Source of the DNA: CAZERD01 sp964515405
GTDB taxonomy: Bacteria > Campylobacterota_A > Desulfurellia > Desulfurellales > CAZERD01
Assembly: GCA_964515405.1 (NCBI GenBank)
Contig: CAZERD010000036.1
Location: 1-14,927, forward strand
Direction: 5' to 3'
Length of the DNA: 14,927 nucleotides
Positions 1 to 6,485 of the stretch are shown here, piece by piece. The notes below the pieces were generated by a model. It had not been told where the DNA came from, did not search any database, and saw only the letters and a program-made list of their open reading frames with translations. Made by a program: the position numbers and the translations under genes. Position 1 is the stretch's first letter, and each line of letters begins with the position of its first letter.

Positions 1-220
1 ATTCTGCAGCTTTGCTGTAGTTCAGTTTCACCCCTTTACCTATCTCATACATAAGACCCACAAGATACTCAGCTTCAACATTACCTCCCCTGGCAAGCCT
101 AAGAAGCACCTTAAAGTTCCCATTCTTTGGAGAGGCATTTCTGAATAAAGCGTGAAGAGTATCAGCCCTAACAGGCAAAGCAATTGCAAGAACAAAAGCG
201 ATACACAACAGCAACCTCAT
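1..220 (-). CDS. Sel1-like repeat exported protein, N-terminal part (truncated by window edge)
   Basis: The gene runs off the left edge; 73 codons are visible. Translation gives a typical Sec signal peptide: MR, then a hydrophobic run LLLCIAFVLAIALP, ending VRA near residue 19. The mature part contains GNVEAEYLVGLMYEIGKGV and then NYSKAAE (residues 46-73), which matches the Sel1 (SLR) consensus of a small residue, AE, LG, MY, G-GV, then an A-containing second helix. Sel1 repeats are alpha-alpha solenoids used as protein-interaction scaffolds; the partner cannot be told from this. The ATG at 220 has no clear Shine-Dalgarno sequence, and a promoter just upstream would start the transcript almost at the ATG. 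The gene is divergent from the pilin gene. The family call is fairly secure; repeat number and role are unknown. Confidence 0.75.
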   Translation of the reverse strand, partial: MRLLLCIAFVLAIALPVRADTLHALFRNASPKNGNFKVLLRLARGGNVEAEYLVGLMYEIGKGVKLNYSKAAE

Positions 221-227
221 GCAAAGA

Positions 228-255
228 ATTCTACACTTTCTGTAGAGCTTATCAA
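228..255 (-). promoter_or_regulatory. Sigma-70-type promoter for the Sel1 gene, with inverted repeat
   Basis: On the minus strand, TTGATA (255-250) is followed by a 16-base spacer and TAGAAT (233-228). The expected start site is about 220-222, so the mRNA would be leaderless or nearly so. A perfect 6-base inverted repeat, TCTACA (230-235) and TGTAGA (241-246) with a 5-base centre, covers the -10 box and could be an operator. Position and match to consensus are seen; function is inferred. Confidence 0.5.
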
Positions 256-270
256 GGTGTTACCTTACTC

Positions 271-286
271 ACGCTCAAGCGTTTTT
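271..286 (+). other. Palindrome followed by a T tract (possible attenuator or operator)
   Basis: ACGCTCAAGCGT (271-282) has 5-base perfect arms and runs into TTTTT (282-286), as a short intrinsic terminator on the plus strand would. No plus-strand gene precedes it, so it could only act on a transcript starting just upstream (about 240-270) toward the pilin gene, or as a protein-binding palindrome. The stem is short, so confidence is low. Confidence 0.3.
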
Positions 287-365
287 AAATAAAAGGGAGA
301 GAGGGCTGTCAATTAATCCATTGATTTTCGCAGAAAAGTGAATATATTTAGCAGTGGAGGTCAAC

Positions 366-761
366 ATGAAAACAACAAAGAGCGGCTTTACCCTCATAGA
401 GCTACTGGTTGTAGTGGCAATAATATCAATACTTGCCTCTATAGCAATCCCGCAGTACCTCAAATACGAGGAAAGAGCAGCCAAAGTATCAGCCATGTCG
501 GATGCTAAAAATACCGCTCTTGTAATACAAGGGTTCTTCACAGCATATCAGTCATATCCGAGCCCCAGCCAGATCCCCGATGGAACAGTAGTTGAAATAG
601 GCGACCAAACATTCCATCTCTCCCCCAACAACTCAATACTTAGCTACGGACCGTTGGATGGGACAGCCTTCTCGTTTTCTATATACAACTCCTCATACGA
701 CAAAGCTATCACCTACAACTACTCAAAGGGCGGGATAATACTAAGCGCCTCTTGGAAATAA
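366..761 (+). CDS. Type IV pilin-like protein (prepilin)
   Basis: This encodes a 131-residue class III-signal protein. The leader is MKTTKSG and prepilin peptidase should cut before F8, giving a mature 124-residue pilin beginning FTLIELLVVVAIISILASIA, with the conserved Glu at mature position 5 and a hydrophobic N-terminal alpha helix for assembly. The ATG at 366 is preferred over the GTG at 354 because GGAGG (356-360) sits 5 bases before it. The C-terminal globular part has no cysteine pair. It belongs to the PilA/PulG major pilin or pseudopilin group; no pil or gsp gene accompanies it here, so pilus versus secretion pseudopilus is unresolved. A possible promoter (TTGATT 321-326, 16 bases, TATATT 343-348) would leave a leader of only about 11 bases, so the real start may lie further upstream. 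Confidence 0.9.
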   Translation: MKTTKSGFTLIELLVVVAIISILASIAIPQYLKYEERAAKVSAMSDAKNTALVIQGFFTAYQSYPSPSQIPDGTVVEIGDQTFHLSPNNSILSYGPLDGTAFSFSIYNSSYDKAITYNYSKGGIILSASWK

Positions 762-1080
762 AAGTTGCAGAACCACGTTCATCTAACCAGGTGCAAAGTC
801 CCTCTACGAACCCTCTGCTATCTACAATGGAGTAATCGGTGCCCGCAAAGCACACACATACCCCTTCAAGATGTGTTTCTTACTTACCCATTTTCTGGGG
901 ATCTTAAACTCACATCAAATACCTTACGCACATATCGCCGGGCAAAGGGCCACCTCGATTACCCGAGCCCCAACTCTGGTGCAGTAGACAAAAAGGTTGG
1001 CGCGAGATGCTTCACCGAACCTACGCAACCCGCACCCAACAAAACAACCATAAACAATACAAAGAGTCCTAAGGAATGCT
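762..1080. other. 319-base segment without a convincing gene
   Basis: This lies between the pilin stop and the ferritin stop. It is unusually poor in stop codons: one plus frame is open from the TTG at 765 to 1091 (108 codons, no ribosome-binding site), another is open from 787 to 987, and a minus frame is open from 1084 to 959. None of the products resembles a family I know. Small hairpins are visible on the plus strand: GTGC/GCAC at 839-853; ACACAT/ATGTGT at about 852-875; CTCG/CGAG at 954-967; GGTTG/CAACC at about 995-1030. A 10-base direct repeat, ATGCTTCACC, occurs at 1007-1016 and 1076-1085. I searched by eye for RNase P, tmRNA, SRP and tRNA signatures and found none. It could be a decayed gene, a structured RNA or spacer. 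Confidence 0.4.
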
Positions 1081-1084
1081 TCAC
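959..1084 (-). CDS. Possible short lipoprotein-like ORF, perhaps a gene remnant
   Basis: A minus-strand frame opens with GTG at 1084, overlapping the ferritin TGA as GTGA, a classic translational-coupling arrangement. It encodes 41 residues: a basic start (VKHS), a hydrophobic stretch LGLFVLFMVVLLGAGC ending in a lipobox-like Cys at residue 20, then a short tail before TAA. The lipobox is imperfect (Gly rather than Leu at -3), and AAGAGG abuts the start codon, too close for a good ribosome-binding site. The tail is too short for a functional domain and the frames downstream contain stops. It may be the N-terminus of a broken lipoprotein gene, or chance. Confidence 0.22.
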   Translation of the reverse strand: MKHSLGLFVLFMVVLLGAGCVGSVKHLAPTFLSTAPELGLG

Positions 1085-1575
1085 CTCTTAAGCATCATCT
1101 CTATATCCTCAAGGAGAGACTGAAGATCCTCTTCGTGTTCAACTTCGTCTTGAAGTATTTGCATAGCTATATTCATCGTGACAGAGTCCTCCATCCCTAC
1201 TTCCTGCACTATATCGTTGTATACGCTTATAGCACACTGTTCTCCCTTTATGTTGCTGGTAAGTATGCTCTTGACAAACGTATCGTTCGGCGCATCGTAG
1301 CCACAATTTGTGGTATCGAACCATTCTCTGGGGGAAAGCAATGGCTGTCCTCCAAGCTGGATTATCCTCTCAGCCACCATCTCTGCATGCCTTAGTTCAT
1401 CATTCGCATGCTCTACGAGTTCTTTCACAACCGATTCCTTCATAGGCCCTGCAACAAGTTTTGCACCTATCCAGTACTGATAATAGGCCAGCCACTCATC
1501 TGCATAAGCTTTGTTTAAAAGGTCTATCACCCTACTAACATCGATACCCACAATTTCTCTTCCCCTTGTCCCCAC
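1081..1575 (-). CDS. Ferritin-like iron-storage/peroxide-detoxifying protein (Dps-like, DPSL/thioferritin type)
   Basis: This is a 164-residue four-helix ferritin superfamily protein. The di-iron ligands are all present in the canonical order: E27, E60-x-x-H63, E112, E144-x-x-H147. Two cysteines, C91 (in NCGYDAP) and C114 (in GEQCAI), fall near the metal ligands, a pattern I associate with Dps-like ferritins of anaerobes (DPSL, 'thioferritins') that use peroxide to oxidise and store iron in a cytoplasmic cage. The start is GTG at 1575, fixed by AAGGAGG 6-8 bases upstream. The gene has its own promoter directly after metG and an operator-like dyad. Superfamily membership is secure; the DPSL sub-assignment is from memory of the motif and should be tested with an HMM. 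A plain bacterioferritin-like protein is the alternative. Confidence 0.88.
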   Translation of the reverse strand: MGTRGREIVGIDVSRVIDLLNKAYADEWLAYYQYWIGAKLVAGPMKESVVKELVEHANDELRHAEMVAERIIQLGGQPLLSPREWFDTTNCGYDAPNDTFVKSILTSNIKGEQCAISVYNDIVQEVGMEDSVTMNIAMQILQDEVEHEEDLQSLLEDIEMMLKR

Positions 1576-1586
1576 AATTCACCTCC

Positions 1587-1621
1587 TTATAATAATTCTA
1601 CAGAAACACGCGGAGAATTAT
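1587..1621. promoter_or_regulatory. Candidate operator: PerR-like box and 8-base dyad over the ferritin promoter
   Basis: TTATAATAATTCTAC (1587-1601) matches the Bacillus PerR box TTATAAT-n-ATTATAA at 12 of 14 informative positions, with a perfect left arm. In addition ATAATTCT (1592-1599) and AGAATTAT (1614-1621) form a perfect inverted repeat whose arms are centred 22 bases apart, about two helical turns. The right arm overlaps the -10 box and the left arm lies in the leader next to the Shine-Dalgarno sequence. A Fur-family repressor is the natural candidate; this is inference. Confidence 0.45.
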
Positions 1622-1645
1622 ACACTACACAACTAACCTGGTCAA
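1617..1645 (-). promoter_or_regulatory. Sigma-70 promoter of the ferritin gene
   Basis: On the minus strand, TTGACC (1645-1640), a 17-base spacer and a perfect TATAAT (1622-1617) lie immediately after the metG stop codon. Transcription should start near 1610, giving a leader of about 35 bases. The ferritin can therefore be expressed apart from the long operon upstream, although read-through from metG is possible because no terminator is visible between them. Confidence 0.8.
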
Positions 1646-3547
1646 TCAACTCACTCGGCTTCCAGGCTTCACATTCCCATCCACTGTGAGGAGTTTAACC
1701 CCATGCTCATCCTTCGCGGCAAGGAGCATTCCATTAGATTCAATTCCCATCAGTTTGGCCGGTTTCAAATTCGCCACGACCACTATAAGCTTATCTACCA
1801 AATCCTCTGGCCTAAAAAACTCCTTAAGCCCAGCCACAAGAGTTCTCGGTTCCTTTTCCCCTATATCTATTTTAAGCCTGATCAACTTCCTGGACCCTTC
1901 AACACTCTCAGCCTCCAGTATTCTTGCTACCCTCAAATCAACCTTGAAAAACTCTTCTACAGAAATCCTACTCTCCATAGAATCTACCTCCGGTGGATCA
2001 CCATCCACAGTTTTTGCATCCTTTATCTCAACCCTCCTGAACAAATAATCCCATTCTTCGGCTATTCTAAAACTCTCCTCAGAGTAAAAGTCTGAAAAAT
2101 CACTATACTTCAGCCCTTCGCTAACCGCATCCATCCCTATCTGCTCCAGAATCTTTGCAGCAGTATCAGGCATAAACGGTAAAATCATACCAGCTATGGT
2201 TTTCAGGGAACACAAGAGGTTGTATAAAACCAAAGAGAGTTCCTCCATTTTCCCCTTCCTGTTAAGCACCCATGGTTCTCTATCCGTTATATATTTATTC
2301 ACACCCCTCACAAACTCAAACACCGCAAAAAGCGCATCGTCAAATCTGAACCTCTCCATAGCTTCAGATATCTTAGCAAAGGAAGTGGTTGCCATTTCCT
2401 CCAACAGCACATCATTTATCCGCTCTGGTTTTTTTATTTCACCGCCTATATAATTCTTAACCATTGTAAGACTCCTATTAACGAGGTTCCCAAGATCATT
2501 CACCAGCTCAGAATTTATCCTCTCAGCCAATTCCCTTTCACTGAAATCTCCATCAAGCCCAAACGGAACATTCCTTAGTAAGAAATATCTATATGCATCT
2601 CGAGGATACCTCGAAATTATATCATTAGGGTCTACAACGTTCCCAAGAGATTTACTCATCTTCCTGCCTTCCACAGTCCACCACCCGTGGGCAACCACAT
2701 GTTTAGGCAACCTTTCTCCTAGCGCCATAAGAAAAGCCGGCCAATAGACAGCATGGAACCTCAAAATATCCTTACCCACAAAGTGAACATCTGCTGGCCA
2801 GAAATACGAAAGCTCCCTATTTCTGGGATGAGAAAACACGCTGAGATAGTTGAGCAAGGCATCAAACCACACATACACCACATGATTCTCATCAAACGGA
2901 ACCCTAACTCCCCAATCGAATGAGATCCTCGTAACGCTCAAATCTTTCAAACCAGATCTGACAAAACTCTTTATCTCGTTATATCTAGTCTCTGGGATAA
3001 CAAAATCTGGATGCCCCTCGTAGAACTCAAGGAGTTTATCCTGATAAGCACTCAGTCTAAAAAAGTAACTCTCCTCCCTGACCCTATCCACACTCCTACC
3101 ACATGTAGGACAAACCCTCTCTTCCCCCACCTCAAGATCCGAATAATAACTCTCACAGGGAACACAATACCATCCCTCGTATTCCCCCTTATATATGTCA
3201 CCTTTCCTAAATAGCTTTTCAAACGCATTGGCCACGTACCACTTATGAAAGCCACTTGTTGTCCTTATAAAAAAATCGTTAGTTATGTCCAGCCTTTCCC
3301 AGAGTTTCTGAAAGTTGAGCACCACCTCATCAGCCAGTTCCTGAGGCGTTTTCCCCTGCTTTTCAGCCGCCTTTTGTATCTTTTGCCCATGTTCATCTGT
3401 TCCTGTTAGAAAAAACACATCAAAGCCTTTAAACCTCTTGTACCTCGCAAGCGTATCAGCAGCTATTGTGGTGTAAGAATGCCCTATATGGGGAACATCA
3501 TTCACGTAGTATATCGGGGTTGTAACATAGAACTTCTCTTTGCTCAT
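1646..3547 (-). CDS. metG: Methionyl-tRNA synthetase with C-terminal tRNA-binding domain
   Basis: This class I aminoacyl-tRNA synthetase (633 residues, full length) charges tRNA-Met in the cytoplasm. The HIGH motif is intact at residues 20-23, with GTDEHG at 49-54 in the Rossmann fold. One zinc knuckle is present (C128, C131, C146, C149), and KMSKS is at 296-300. The helical anticodon-binding domain follows, and an EMAPII/Trbp111-like OB fold occupies about 527-633 (beginning SVEEFFKVDLRVARI, ending KPGSRVS). The ATG at 3547 follows the ricT-like stop by 2 bases and has GGAG upstream, so the two genes are co-translated. It is the last gene of the hisF operon. No key residue is missing, and its order after holB and ricT is like that of Bacillus metS. 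Confidence 0.97.
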   Translation of the reverse strand: MSKEKFYVTTPIYYVNDVPHIGHSYTTIAADTLARYKRFKGFDVFFLTGTDEHGQKIQKAAEKQGKTPQELADEVVLNFQKLWERLDITNDFFIRTTSGFHKWYVANAFEKLFRKGDIYKGEYEGWYCVPCESYYSDLEVGEERVCPTCGRSVDRVREESYFFRLSAYQDKLLEFYEGHPDFVIPETRYNEIKSFVRSGLKDLSVTRISFDWGVRVPFDENHVVYVWFDALLNYLSVFSHPRNRELSYFWPADVHFVGKDILRFHAVYWPAFLMALGERLPKHVVAHGWWTVEGRKMSKSLGNVVDPNDIISRYPRDAYRYFLLRNVPFGLDGDFSERELAERINSELVNDLGNLVNRSLTMVKNYIGGEIKKPERINDVLLEEMATTSFAKISEAMERFRFDDALFAVFEFVRGVNKYITDREPWVLNRKGKMEELSLVLYNLLCSLKTIAGMILPFMPDTAAKILEQIGMDAVSEGLKYSDFSDFYSEESFRIAEEWDYLFRRVEIKDAKTVDGDPPEVDSMESRISVEEFFKVDLRVARILEAESVEGSRKLIRLKIDIGEKEPRTLVAGLKEFFRPEDLVDKLIVVVANLKPAKLMGIESNGMLLAAKDEHGVKLLTVDGNVKPGSRVS

Positions 3548-3549
3548 CG

Positions 3550-4353
3550 TCAGCTCCTCTCTTTATCCATAATTTCATTAACACTCCTAACATCAATTTC
3601 TACCATCATGTTGTTCTCATCCTTAATTATCACGGTCTTCTTAATGGGATTTATATAAACCACCTTCCCAATAAGTGTTCCAGCCCTCACCATCGAATTC
3701 ATAGGAGGGGCAACTTTAGAAAACTCTTCATAGGTCTCCTGCTCATAAGCAAGGCAACATAAAAGCCTACCGCAGGCACCTGATATCTTTTTTATGTTTA
3801 TATTGAGATTCTGATCCTTGGCCATCTTTATAGAAACAGGCTTAAAGTTCCTCAGAAACCTGCTACAGCACAGCTCCTCCCCACACAATCCTATACCACC
3901 CACAATCCTAGTCTCATCCCTTACTCCTATCTGCCTCATCTCTATGCGAGCCTTGAACACAGCAGCCAGCTTCTTAACAAGTGTCCTAAAGTCCACCCTA
4001 CCGGGAGCGACAAAGTAAAACACAATCTTGCTCCTGTCAAGGGTAGCCTCCACCATTACAAGCTTCATCGTCAATCCTAGTTCTCCCACAAGATCCCTAC
4101 ATTTATCAAACGCCCTCTTGGAAAGCTGTTTATTCTCTTCATTTTTCCTCAGGTCATCCTCACTAGCTTTCCTTATCAATAACGGTAAATCTCCCTCAAA
4201 GGACTCCGCCACCTTCATAACCCTGGCCAAGCTAATACCGTGCTTAGATTCAGCAACAACAAAGTCACCTGCTTCAAGTCCTTCAGCTTCCTCCGGTATA
4301 GCAAATACAGCAGGTTCTATAGCTTTATTAAACTCCACCAGAGCAACCCTCAT
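3550..4353 (-). CDS. ricT: PSP1 domain protein, RicT/YaaT family
   Basis: This 267-residue protein has the PSP1 C-terminal domain and the cysteine signature of RicT (YaaT): C157 and C162-C163 in GLCGEELCC, then C194 and C199-C200 in GACGRLLCC. In Bacillus these cysteines help bind [4Fe-4S] clusters in the RicA-RicF-RicT complex, which affects RNase Y-dependent mRNA maturation, competence and sporulation. That role is knowledge of the family, not shown here, and no ricA or ricF homologue is in the window. The ATG overlaps the stop of the upstream delta'-like gene as ATGA. Family assignment is strong; function in this organism is unknown. Confidence 0.9.
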   Translation of the reverse strand: MRVALVEFNKAIEPAVFAIPEEAEGLEAGDFVVAESKHGISLARVMKVAESFEGDLPLLIRKASEDDLRKNEENKQLSKRAFDKCRDLVGELGLTMKLVMVEATLDRSKIVFYFVAPGRVDFRTLVKKLAAVFKARIEMRQIGVRDETRIVGGIGLCGEELCCSRFLRNFKPVSIKMAKDQNLNINIKKISGACGRLLCCLAYEQETYEEFSKVAPPMNSMVRAGTLIGKVVYINPIKKTVIIKDENNMMVEIDVRSVNEIMDKERS

Positions 4354-4949
4354 GAAGCCCCCTTTTCCAATCTACTGAGTTTAACAACAAGCCTGCAAAG
4401 AAACAATCTCCTATTCAGGTTTATATTCTCTATCAGATTGGCCTCCCTTACAAGCACTTTGGCTTCTTCGAACCTACCATCCTCAACAAGGGAAAGAGAA
4501 AGTTTTCTAAGACTATCAGAAATCCTTTTCCTATCAAGGCCTTTCCACTCTTCCAACACACCAAGTAGATATCTTGAGACAGACTTACCACCAAGTGTTG
4601 ATCCTTCCTCCTGAATCCCCCTTCTAATCACTTGGGCCCTTGAAATGACAGTGTCCAAAAGATTCTTGCTCCCTGCAAAAACAAAGTAAACATTATTCGG
4701 GGGTTCCTCGAGCATCTTCAACATAGCACTCTGAGACTCAACTCCAATTTCACCCAAGATATAAACGCACCTTACCTCGCGGTTCACGCTGACATCTTCC
4801 TTTATTCTCCTCACATCATCTATCCTTACCTTCGGGAAAAGATACACATTCTCCCCTGTAATACCCAGTTCCTCAGCAAACCTCTCCGCTTCCTCAAGAG
4901 AAGCATCCCTTAATATAAACACTCTAAATCTATCTAAAGAGAATCCCAT
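4350..4949 (-). CDS. holB: Short DNA polymerase III delta'-like subunit
   Basis: This 199-residue protein keeps hallmarks of the clamp-loader delta'/gamma/tau AAA+ fold: SQSAMLKMLEEPP (72-84, consensus AQNALLKxLEEPP) and TVISRAQVI (100-108, where most homologues have SRC). A helical collar-like C-terminus follows. It is much shorter than the usual delta' (about 300 residues or more): the N-terminus begins with no Walker A P-loop and there is no four-cysteine zinc module. Start choice is limited, because the ATG at 4949 already lies 16 bases inside tmk and follows AAGG. Its place between tmk and ricT is the classic holB position, which supports the call. It would take part in loading the beta sliding clamp, probably as a structural, non-ATP-binding subunit. 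Confidence 0.82.
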   Translation of the reverse strand: MGFSLDRFRVFILRDASLEEAERFAEELGITGENVYLFPKVRIDDVRRIKEDVSVNREVRCVYILGEIGVESQSAMLKMLEEPPNNVYFVFAGSKNLLDTVISRAQVIRRGIQEEGSTLGGKSVSRYLLGVLEEWKGLDRKRISDSLRKLSLSLVEDGRFEEAKVLVREANLIENINLNRRLFLCRLVVKLSRLEKGAS

Positions 4950-5533
4950 ATAGACCTTATCCTGGAAAAAACCTCCTCAGCACTTCCCCTACCATCAACA
5001 ACGAATACTCGTTCATCCTCTGCAGCAATGGAAATATACCCCTCCCTAACCCTTTGGAAAAAACCCAGGTCAAACGACTCTACCACATCCCTGCTTCGTA
5101 ACCTCCCCAAGGATTCTTCAACAGGAACATCTATAACAAACACAATATCAGGCTTCACTCCACCCGTAGCAACTTCATTACACTCATCTATAAAATCCCT
5201 GTCCATGCCCTCTCCAAAGTGCTGATAAGCTACCGTAGAGTACATGCTCCTATCCGACACAACATACATACCGCTCTCGATAGACATTCTAACAAGTTTA
5301 GCATTCAAGCTCCTGTCAGCAAGAAACATAAATAACCTCGCCACAGGATTCACTTCATGATGAAGCACCAGTTCTCTCAGTACCTTTCCTGTTTTGGTAG
5401 CTCCAGGCTCCATTGTGTAAAAAACATCCTTGCCCTCTCCCTTAAGAAACTCCACAAAAAGAGCACTTTGAGTAGTCTTCCCCGAACCGTCTATACCTTC
5501 AAAGGCTATGAATCTTTTATCTGAAGAGCTCAT
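4934..5533 (-). CDS. tmk: Thymidylate kinase
   Basis: This 199-residue enzyme phosphorylates dTMP to dTDP with ATP. The P-loop GIDGSGKT is at 13-20, the conserved ADR at 72-74 and a DR pair at 94-95 in VVSDRSMYST. The LID region with several arginines lies around 144-165. Two usual substrate motifs deviate: the TREPGGT segment reads TMEPGAT (40-46), losing the Arg, and DRY/F reads DRS. Size and fold markers otherwise fit bacterial Tmk. The gene overlaps the HD gene by 17 bases and the delta' gene by 16, so translation is probably coupled. AAGGAT lies before the ATG. The Tmk call is firm, helped by the tmk-holB-ricT order. Confidence 0.93.
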   Translation of the reverse strand: MSSSDKRFIAFEGIDGSGKTTQSALFVEFLKGEGKDVFYTMEPGATKTGKVLRELVLHHEVNPVARLFMFLADRSLNAKLVRMSIESGMYVVSDRSMYSTVAYQHFGEGMDRDFIDECNEVATGGVKPDIVFVIDVPVEESLGRLRSRDVVESFDLGFFQRVREGYISIAAEDERVFVVDGRGSAEEVFSRIRSIWDSL

Positions 5534-6476
5534 TCTTATCCTTGGAAGAATATATATTTCTGCCTATTATATTAACCATCTCACTCCATTGAGAAGTAGA
5601 ATCTTTGTCCGCTTTTATAACCGGCTGCATCCTTGAATCAAGTATATCTATCAGATTAAACAGAATCGCCTCTTTGGTCTTCGGGGTCGTAGGTGAACCA
5701 AATTCATGCTCTCCGTGGTGGGAGAGAATGCAGTGTAATAACCTCATAGCTTTATCCTGCGATAAAACCTTCAACTCATTTATTTTATTCTGAACCATAG
5801 TGTAGCTCCTAACTATGTGGCCTATAAGTTTGCCATCTGTAGTGTAGTTGAATGTGGTTGGGTCCAGCTCGTCAACCTTACCTACATCATGCAGAAAAGC
5901 GCAAGCTAAAAGTAAATCAACATCTATATCCCCGTAATGCTCTCCTATCATCTTAGCAAGCTTAGCTGTTGATAGACTGTGCTCCAGTAACCCCCCTACA
6001 TAGGCATGGTGCATACTTTTAGCTGCAGGCGCCTTGGAAAACTTATCCATAAACTCGTCGTTAAATATACCAACAAGAAGCTTTCTCAACCCTTGGTGTT
6101 TCACACCTCTTATCATAGCCATCATTTCGGCTTTAAGTTCATCTATATCTTTGTCTACCCTCGGAAAAAACTGTTCCCTATTTACGCGGGATTCATCTAC
6201 CTTCTGTATATTCTTTATAATAATCTGCCAGTTATCCTTAAAGTAATTGCTCTCTCCTTCCACCATAACGAAATTGGATTCATCAAAGTTGTTACTCAGA
6301 TGAATAAGATTGTTCCATATTTTACCATCTATAACGCCCGAGCTATCCTTGAGTTTCAACCCTATATATTCATCCCCATTCTTGGCTCTAAGGACATGCT
6401 TCTCTGAAACTAGGAAAATCTCTCCCTTTATAGACTTCAATTGCCTGCTTTTTATTCTCTTTATAGCATCATACAT
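5517..6476 (-). CDS. OB-fold/HD-domain phosphohydrolase, YhaM-like 3'-5' exoribonuclease family
   Basis: This 319-residue protein has an N-terminal OB fold (about 15-95, with GDEYIGLKLKDSSGVIDGKIW) for nucleic-acid binding, followed by a metal-dependent HD domain. Visible HD residues are H156/H157, H166, H196-D197 in AFLHDVGK, H220, H253/H254 and D277 or D280. This architecture matches YhaM/CBF1-type 3'-5' exonucleases, which act on RNA and single-stranded DNA in the cytoplasm. The ATG at 6476 has a good ribosome-binding site (GAGGGAG) and lies 9 bases after the moaB-like gene. Position just before tmk-holB suggests a link to nucleic-acid metabolism, but substrate is not shown by sequence. 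Confidence 0.85.
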   Translation of the reverse strand: MYDAIKRIKSRQLKSIKGEIFLVSEKHVLRAKNGDEYIGLKLKDSSGVIDGKIWNNLIHLSNNFDESNFVMVEGESNYFKDNWQIIIKNIQKVDESRVNREQFFPRVDKDIDELKAEMMAMIRGVKHQGLRKLLVGIFNDEFMDKFSKAPAAKSMHHAYVGGLLEHSLSTAKLAKMIGEHYGDIDVDLLLACAFLHDVGKVDELDPTTFNYTTDGKLIGHIVRSYTMVQNKINELKVLSQDKAMRLLHCILSHHGEHEFGSPTTPKTKEAILFNLIDILDSRMQPVIKADKDSTSQWSEMVNIIGRNIYSSKDKNELFR

Positions 6477-6485
6477 AATACTCCC

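Noticed and set aside
275..541. Minus-strand open frame across the pilin gene
   Set aside because: It is antisense to the clear pilin coding sequence and has no motif; a shadow frame.
762..1080. RNase P RNA, tmRNA, SRP RNA or tRNA in the gene-free stretch
   Set aside because: None of the conserved core sequences, T-loop or CCA-end patterns was found on either strand by eye.
765..1091. 108-codon plus-strand open frame after the pilin gene
   Set aside because: It has only a TTG start, no ribosome-binding site and no recognisable motif; it ends inside the ferritin gene on the other strand.
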